Source: Lachnospiraceae bacterium
Lineage (GTDB): Bacteria > Bacillota > Clostridia > Lachnospirales > Lachnospiraceae
Length of the DNA: 8,949 nucleotides
Direction of reading: 5' to 3'
NCBI GenBank assembly: GCA_009774215.1
Contig: VSNH01000134.1
Coordinates: forward strand, 1-8,949
The translations under genes and the position numbers were made by a program. Shown here piece after piece: positions 5,495-8,949 of the stretch (positions are counted from its first letter, which is position 1; each line of letters starts with the position of its first letter). Under the pieces are notes generated by a model. That model was not told where the DNA came from and did no database searches. It was given only the letters and a program-made list of their open reading frames with translations.

Positions 5495-6087
5495 TACTGT
5501 CTCCGCCTGTCAATATACTCTGTCAGCAGTTTCTCGGAACCGTCGATGCCCAGCTTGCTGCTGTTCAGGGAGACGTCGTAATTGCGGCAGTCGCCCCATT
5601 TCCCGACACAGAAACTGTTATGGTACCGTCTGCGGCTCGTGTCTTTCTCATGGATCTTTTTGGCGGCATCACTCTCTGACAGGTGATACAGGCGCATGAT
5701 CCGCTCGATTCTCTTTTCGCGGTCGGCAAGAATAAATATGGATACCATGCTGTCGTACTGTTTCAGAATCGTCTCGCTGCACCGCCCTACGATCACGAAG
5801 GAGTCCCCCGCATCCGCCTTGTCCCGCAGATAGTCAAACTGGAGATACAGCAGATTTTCCTCGGGCGAACTGCTGTAACCTCTCACGGTTCTTGAAGACA
5901 GCGGATTTTTATGTTTCTCATCCAATTCTTTCAAATGATCCATCTTCACGTTCTTTTTCGCGGCAATCTCGTCGAGAAGATTGTGGTCGAGCAGCTGGAT
6001 ACCATAGTGGTTCGCCAGTTTCTCCGCGATCTCGTGCCCGCCGCTGCCGTACTCCCTTCCAACGGAAATAATCAATTGCTTTTCCAT
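5494..6087 (-). CDS. Cytidylate-kinase-like family protein
   Basis: The protein has 197 residues from the ATG at 6087. An in-frame GTG at 6096 exists, but it lies inside the ribosome binding site (GGGGAGG, 6102-6096), so the ATG 8 nt further on is chosen. The N-terminus IISVGREYGSGGHEIAEKLA (6-25) is the modified P-loop of the cytidylate-kinase-like family (Pfam Cytidylate_kin2). The C-terminal RRRYHNSF...GKWGDCRNYDVSLNSSKLG (about 152-180) is the matching family signature. VIVGRCSE (98-105) and VSIFILADREKRIERI (115-130) fit the core strands and the Arg-rich lid. Relatives are assumed to be nucleotide kinases, but their substrates are mostly unknown; a classical cmk is usually somewhat larger. 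It is the second gene of an operon: its binding site begins directly at the permease stop codon, leaving 15 nt between the genes. A regulatory or metabolic link to that transporter is possible. Confidence 0.88.
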   Translation of the reverse strand: MEKQLIISVGREYGSGGHEIAEKLANHYGIQLLDHNLLDEIAAKKNVKMDHLKELDEKHKNPLSSRTVRGYSSSPEENLLYLQFDYLRDKADAGDSFVIVGRCSETILKQYDSMVSIFILADREKRIERIMRLYHLSESDAAKKIHEKDTSRRRYHNSFCVGKWGDCRNYDVSLNSSKLGIDGSEKLLTEYIDRRRQ

Positions 6088-6102
6088 TCGTTCCACCTCC
6101 CC

Positions 6103-7458
6103 TTATAAATATCGGAAATAAATCAAAAGCATGGATAGCAGGACAACAAGTATCGTTGCCGGCATCATTTTTTTACAGTAAAGTCCCCATTTGATCACAT
6201 AACCTTCCCGCGACGCCGTCGCAACGCCGACCACATTTGCCGACGCGCCTATGGGTGTGGCGCTTCCGCCGATATCCGTCCCCATTGCCAGCGTCCATGA
6301 AAGCATGGACAGATCAACCCCGTATGCAGCGGACAGACTTTTTATGATCGGTATCATCGTGGTGGCAAACGGGATATTATCCACAAAGGCGCTGACAACC
6401 GCGGACAGCCATATAATGATCGCAACCATGACCATGACGTTTCCGCCGCTGATCCTGCCGATAAATCCAGCCATGATTTCGAGGATTCCCGTCTGTTCCA
6501 GTCCGCCAATCACGACGAACAGTCCGATAAAAAACAGCAGCGTTTTATAGTCCACTTTTTTTAATAACTGCGCGGCATATCTCCATGAGGTGATCAGGGT
6601 GGCAGCCGCCACAAGACAGCCGATTGTGGAAACGGTAAGCCCCGTCTGCGCGTGGGTGATCAGAAGCACAACCGCGGCGGCAAAGATCACACAGCTCACC
6701 GCAAATCCTTTTTTATCGGTAATGGTGGATTCCGGGCTTGGCAGACTGCTGTAATCCACGGTCTCTGCCGCGCTCCCTTTCAGTTCCCTGTGAAAGATCA
6801 GATAAAAATACAGCAGTACCGCAATCAGACAGACGCCTGCGATCACGCCCGTGTTTGTCACAAAGTCCGTAAAAGAATACCCAAGCGAAGTGCCGATAAT
6901 AATATTGGGCGGATCACCGCACATGGTAGCCGAACCGCCCAGATTCGCGCAGAAAATCTCGGACAGGATCATGGGGACCGGATTGAATTTCAAAAGCTGT
7001 GAGAGTTCAATCGTCACGGCGGCTAAGAACAGAATCACTGTGATGCTGTCGATAAACATTGCCAGTATGGTCGATAAGATCATAAAAGTGATAAACAGCG
7101 GTATGACTTGATAATTCACGAGTCTGGCGATGCGCATACAGAGCCATCTGAAAAAGCCGACGCGCGCCATGCCCTCCACCATAACCATCATGCCAAAGAT
7201 AAACAGGATCGTCTCCCAGTTGATGCCGGTGCTGCTTCCTGCCGTCTCGCCCGACAGATACCAGAACTCCGGCGTAAAAATGCTCTTGACATTCAGCGTC
7301 TCGATCACCGCCGTCATGCTGTGCATTCCCAGACCAAAAACAAAAAGAACCGTCAACAGTGCGCAGACAAGCGAAACTACATGTCTTTCCACAATTTCGG
7401 TCACAATAAAAAGAAACATTACAATAAAAATAATTATTGCAACAACCTGTGCCAACAT
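6103..7458 (-). CDS. ArsB/NhaD/SLC13-type ion transporter (permease)
   Basis: The protein has 451 residues with about 10-12 hydrophobic helices; the ATG at 7458 has GAAGGG about 6 nt upstream. Signature loops of the ion transporter superfamily are clear: FIDSITVILFL (135-145), ANLGGSATMCGDPPNIIIG (171-189), then in the second half FVDNIPFATTMIPII (358-372) and GTDIGGSATPIGASANVVG (393-411). The two halves repeat the same hairpin plan, as in this inverted-repeat transporter fold. The DPPNIIIG version points to the ArsB/NhaD/CitM-like branch (COG1055) rather than dicarboxylate DASS carriers. The substrate (Na+/H+ exchange, arsenite or an organic anion) cannot be read from sequence, and no ars genes are nearby. 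A hydrophilic insert at about 56-80 and a soluble segment at about 225-250 are exposed. It is the first gene of an operon with the cytidylate-kinase-like protein. Confidence 0.88.
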   Translation of the reverse strand: MLAQVVAIIIFIVMFLFIVTEIVERHVVSLVCALLTVLFVFGLGMHSMTAVIETLNVKSIFTPEFWYLSGETAGSSTGINWETILFIFGMMVMVEGMARVGFFRWLCMRIARLVNYQVIPLFITFMILSTILAMFIDSITVILFLAAVTIELSQLLKFNPVPMILSEIFCANLGGSATMCGDPPNIIIGTSLGYSFTDFVTNTGVIAGVCLIAVLLYFYLIFHRELKGSAAETVDYSSLPSPESTITDKKGFAVSCVIFAAAVVLLITHAQTGLTVSTIGCLVAAATLITSWRYAAQLLKKVDYKTLLFFIGLFVVIGGLEQTGILEIMAGFIGRISGGNVMVMVAIIIWLSAVVSAFVDNIPFATTMIPIIKSLSAAYGVDLSMLSWTLAMGTDIGGSATPIGASANVVGVATASREGYVIKWGLYCKKMMPATILVVLLSMLLIYFRYL

Positions 7459-7473
7459 ATATTTCCCTTCTTT

Positions 7474-7525
7474 CTAAAACTGTTATTAAATTATGCATTT
7501 CCCGTTTGTACAGATACAGTTTTAG
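7474..7525. repeat. 9-bp inverted repeat between the small membrane protein gene and the permease gene
   Basis: CTAAAACTG (7474-7482) and CAGTTTTAG (7517-7525) are perfect complements separated by 34 AT-rich nt. The 7517-7525 arm contains the stop codon of the gene ending at 7522; the 7474-7482 arm ends just upstream of the permease ribosome binding site. There is no T run on either side, so it is not a typical terminator; an operator or a translation-controlling leader hairpin is possible. No clear permease promoter was found in the loop. Confidence 0.5.
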
Positions 7526-7965
7526 ATTCGCTTTTTGCCGTCAGACTGATAGACGGATTCCGTAATCCGCTCATTTTGCGTCTGGCAGAATAAATATGTT
7601 GCCGTATGGTTTCTATAAAATTTTCCCTTTAATACAGAATCAATGCCGAGGCAGGGCAGAGAAAGGGATTCATGGACTTCCCGGTATTGCTGCTGATACC
7701 CTGACCACGCCTGCAGTTCCATACTGTGTATGGCAGACAGTTCTGTCGTGCCGAGCGCGTCGTTGTAGGTATCGGAGTGGACAGGAGCGAGGCTTTCGGA
7801 TATATTTCCCGTCAAGCCGGACGCAAAGAAATCTTCTGCCGGGTCTGCAATCACATACATGCCCGAGAAGAACAGCGATAAGATTATAAATATGCTGATT
7901 AACCTGCGTTTTCCCTTGTCTGTCATCTTACGTCTCTTGCTTTTGTCCTGTTTATGTCCCTGCAA
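7522..7965 (-). CDS. Small membrane-anchored or secreted protein of unknown function
   Basis: The protein has 147 residues from a TTG at 7965, which has AGGA 4 nt upstream; alternatively 134 residues from the ATG at 7926. The -10 element at 7986-7991 allows both starts. After a very basic N-terminus (KRRK...KGKRR) there is one hydrophobic segment, LISIFIILSLFFSGMYVIA (about 22-40). This is either an uncleaved anchor or a signal peptide, with an Ala-Asp-Pro junction after it. There is no lipobox cysteine. The remaining roughly 105 residues are polar, with Gln/Tyr-rich WSGYQQQYREVHESLSLP and two cysteines (LPCLG, FCQTQ) that could form a disulfide outside the cell. I do not recognise the family. 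It lies 63 nt upstream of the permease on the same strand and has its own promoter, so the three genes may share some transcription. Confidence 0.65.
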   Translation of the reverse strand: MQGHKQDKSKRRKMTDKGKRRLISIFIILSLFFSGMYVIADPAEDFFASGLTGNISESLAPVHSDTYNDALGTTELSAIHSMELQAWSGYQQQYREVHESLSLPCLGIDSVLKGKFYRNHTATYLFCQTQNERITESVYQSDGKKRI

Positions 7966-7985
7966 TGATTCCTAAAGCCGACGGT

Positions 7986-7991
7986 ATTATA
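7986..7991 (-). promoter_or_regulatory. Extended -10 promoter of the small membrane protein gene
   Basis: Read on the minus strand, the sequence is TGATATAAT, a perfect TGn-TATAAT extended -10. No good -35 is visible (CCCCTC/TTCCCC region), as is usual for extended -10 promoters. The start of transcription would be near 7979, with AGGA at 7973-7970 close behind. Confidence 0.65.
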
Positions 7992-8053
7992 TCACACTTT
8001 TAAAATGAGGGGAAGATTTATTTTATGATAGGGCGGTTTCTGTTTCCTTTGAT

Positions 8054-8093
8054 GGATAATTGATGTAGAATGGAGCATAGGAAAGAATTATCC
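8054..8093. repeat. 8-bp inverted repeat in the 7966-8183 intergenic region
   Basis: GGATAATT (8054-8061) and AATTATCC (8086-8093) are perfect complements with a 24-nt loop. The 7966-8183 gap otherwise holds only the promoter at 7986-7991 and the hairpin at 8127-8159; no small gene was found. Confidence 0.35.
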
Positions 8094-8126
8094 GCAATAA
8101 GGTAATCCAGTGGAATTTGATGTTAA

Positions 8127-8159
8127 ATGGCCCTGCAGGATTTGTTCCGGCAGGGCCAT
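8127..8159 (-). terminator. Hairpin after the acidic repeat protein gene; copy 2 of the repeated hairpin
   Basis: ATGGCCCTGC (8127-8136) and GCAGGGCCAT (8150-8159) form a perfect 10-bp stem around a 13-nt loop (8137-8149, AGGATTTGTTCCG). It lies 24 nt past the stop of the minus-strand gene; on that strand it is followed by TTAACAT, a weak tail, so it may be a terminator. The loop matches that of the hairpin at 620-650 at 11 of 13 positions on the plus strand, although the gene it follows here runs the other way. Confidence 0.6.
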
Positions 8160-8183
8160 AGTTTGTGGTATCGAAGTATACAG

Positions 8184-8949
8184 TCAGGCAATGGAGACTT
8201 GGAATCCCTGCTGCGCTGCCTGTTCATCCTGCGGCACATGCAGGCCGCTGACATAAAAGGTTCTTTCCGCAGTATTTCCGCTGTCCTTGGCGGATGCATC
8301 CGTTTCAGCCGCTGTCTGCATCGCGCTGCTTGCATTGTGTAAGAAGGAGAGCTGGTATGCCTGTGCCCGCTCGTTCTGCTTCTGCATTTCCTTGAGTTCC
8401 GCCTGCTTTCTCTCCGTATCTGTGCCGCGGTATTCATCCTGTTTGATCTCGCCTTTTAAGATGGCAACACCGTCGTTTGTCTTGGTCACGAGCGCGCCCT
8501 GACGGTTTGCAATCTGCATGGAAGAATCCGCAGATACCATAGAATGCATTTCCTTTTCGGTAGGTCTGAACTCTTCAGCGGGATCAGTCTCAGTTTTGTC
8601 GTCCTCGGGTTCCGATTCCGCCGCGGTGACGGCCGCTGTCCCGGATTCGTCGGTCGGCGCGGTCTCCTGATCCGCATCACTGTTATCCGCCTGTTTTATA
8701 ACTTCCTTCAAAATAACGGTGCCATCGCTGTTCTGGGTGATGACGGTTCCCGGCTGTGCGGTCTGTGGCTCATCGACGGGCCGTTTCCCATCAACCGCTG
8801 TGTCTGAGGAGGTTTCGGCCGCCTGAGCTTCATCTTTTGTCTCTTCCTCCTTGGTCGGGTTCTGCGCTTTTCGAAGCTCCGCCAGCATAGCCTCTCTTTT
8901 CTGTGAGCGGAGAAGTTCCTCCTGATGCTGTTTCAGCTCATTGTCGAGA
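8184..8949 (-). CDS. Acidic low-complexity protein with a duplicated motif, C-terminal part (5' end outside window)
   Basis: The frame is open from the right edge to TGA at 8186-8184, giving about 254 residues. An internal ATG at 8888 is an unlikely start: its GAGAGG is only 2 nt away, and the coiled-coil-like ELKQHQEELLRSQKREA continues upstream of it. The visible part begins with this charged helix, then becomes acidic and rich in Glu, Thr, Ala and Gln. It contains two copies of a 20-residue motif: GTVITQNSDGTVILKEVIKQ (8750-8691) and GALVTKTNDGVAILKGEIKQ (8498-8439), with 10 identities. It ends in a Gln/Ala-rich stretch and a short hydrophobic-polar tail (TFYVSGLHVPQDEQ...FQVSIA). No membrane segment, signal or catalytic motif is visible. 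I do not recognise the family; such composition fits a disordered linker or scaffold-like protein. Confidence 0.7.
   Translation of the reverse strand, partial: LDNELKQHQEELLRSQKREAMLAELRKAQNPTKEEETKDEAQAAETSSDTAVDGKRPVDEPQTAQPGTVITQNSDGTVILKEVIKQADNSDADQETAPTDESGTAAVTAAESEPEDDKTETDPAEEFRPTEKEMHSMVSADSSMQIANRQGALVTKTNDGVAILKGEIKQDEYRGTDTERKQAELKEMQKQNERAQAYQLSFLHNASSAMQTAAETDASAKDSGNTAERTFYVSGLHVPQDEQAAQQGFQVSIA
8439..8498 (-). repeat. Copy 2 of the in-frame 20-residue repeat
   Basis: It encodes GALVTKTNDGVAILKGEIKQ, matching the copy at 8691-8750 at 10 of 20 residues, with the core DG-x-x-ILK-x-x-IKQ conserved. Confidence 0.7.
8691..8750 (-). repeat. Copy 1 of the in-frame 20-residue repeat
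   Basis: It encodes GTVITQNSDGTVILKEVIKQ. The two copies lie 84 residues apart (start to start) and are separated by acidic low-complexity sequence. Confidence 0.7.

Noticed and set aside
6088..6096. GTG start at 6096 for the kinase-like gene
   Set aside because: The GTG overlaps the GGAGG site itself; the ATG at 6087 has correct spacing.
6251..7593. Plus-strand ORFs opposite the permease and small-protein genes
   Set aside because: They are antisense shadows of strongly supported minus-strand proteins and show no family motifs.
8184..8888. ATG at 8888 as the true start of the acidic repeat protein
   Set aside because: The frame stays open to the window edge with coiled-coil-like coding sequence, and GAGAGG lies only 2 nt from this ATG.
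1..8949. CRISPR arrays, tRNA or rRNA genes, insertion sequences
   Set aside because: No regularly spaced repeats, no cloverleaf-like sequence and no transposase-like protein could be found on either strand.

Overview
The window looks like chromosomal DNA of an anaerobic Gram-positive Clostridia, most likely a Lachnospiraceae gut-type bacterium. This is inferred from protein family make-up (an AmrS-type radical SAM enzyme, a cytidylate-kinase-like protein beside an ArsB/NhaD permease, a tocopherol-cyclase-like protein, a FAD oxidoreductase with a Rieske tail), strong GGAGG-type ribosome binding sites, balanced GC content and short T-rich terminators. No tRNA, rRNA, CRISPR array, transposase or phage gene is visible.

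Layout: (1) 1-563, plus strand: the 3' part of an AmrS-like radical SAM gene, closed by a hairpin terminator at 620-654. (2) 859-2241, plus: a FAD-dependent oxidoreductase with a C-terminal Rieske [2Fe-2S] domain. Its last codons lie inside a 64-nt palindrome, which is followed by two more hairpins up to 2346. (3) 2377-3234, plus: a tocopherol-cyclase-like protein. (4) 3385-5455, plus: a two-gene, 11-nt-overlapping operon for an ExbB/MotA/ZorA-like inner-membrane channel protein and a MotB/ZorB-like protein with one membrane helix, a long coiled coil and an OmpA peptidoglycan-binding domain. It has its own promoter, preceded by three TTNAAG-type repeats about one helical turn apart, and ends at a strong terminator (5462-5494). 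(5) 5494-7458, minus: a convergent two-gene operon, ArsB/NhaD/SLC13-type permease then cytidylate-kinase-like protein. (6) 7522-7965, minus: a small membrane-anchored or secreted protein of unknown function with a clear extended -10 promoter. (7) 8184-8949, minus: the C-terminal part of an acidic, low-complexity protein with a duplicated 20-residue motif.

The most interesting unit is the ZorA/ZorB-like pair. It has the hallmarks of an ion-driven, cell-wall-anchored rotary stator, but no ZorC, ZorD or ZorE gene and no flagellar gene is nearby. Its architecture is also shifted: a fairly short ZorA tail (about 170 residues) and a long coiled coil (about 85 residues) in the ZorB partner. A second notable signal is a hairpin present twice (620-650 and 8127-8159) with the same 13-nt loop in 11 of 13 positions and a stem that differs by compensatory changes. 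This suggests a conserved structured element rather than a chance terminator. All functions are assigned by reading sequence motifs; no database search was run.
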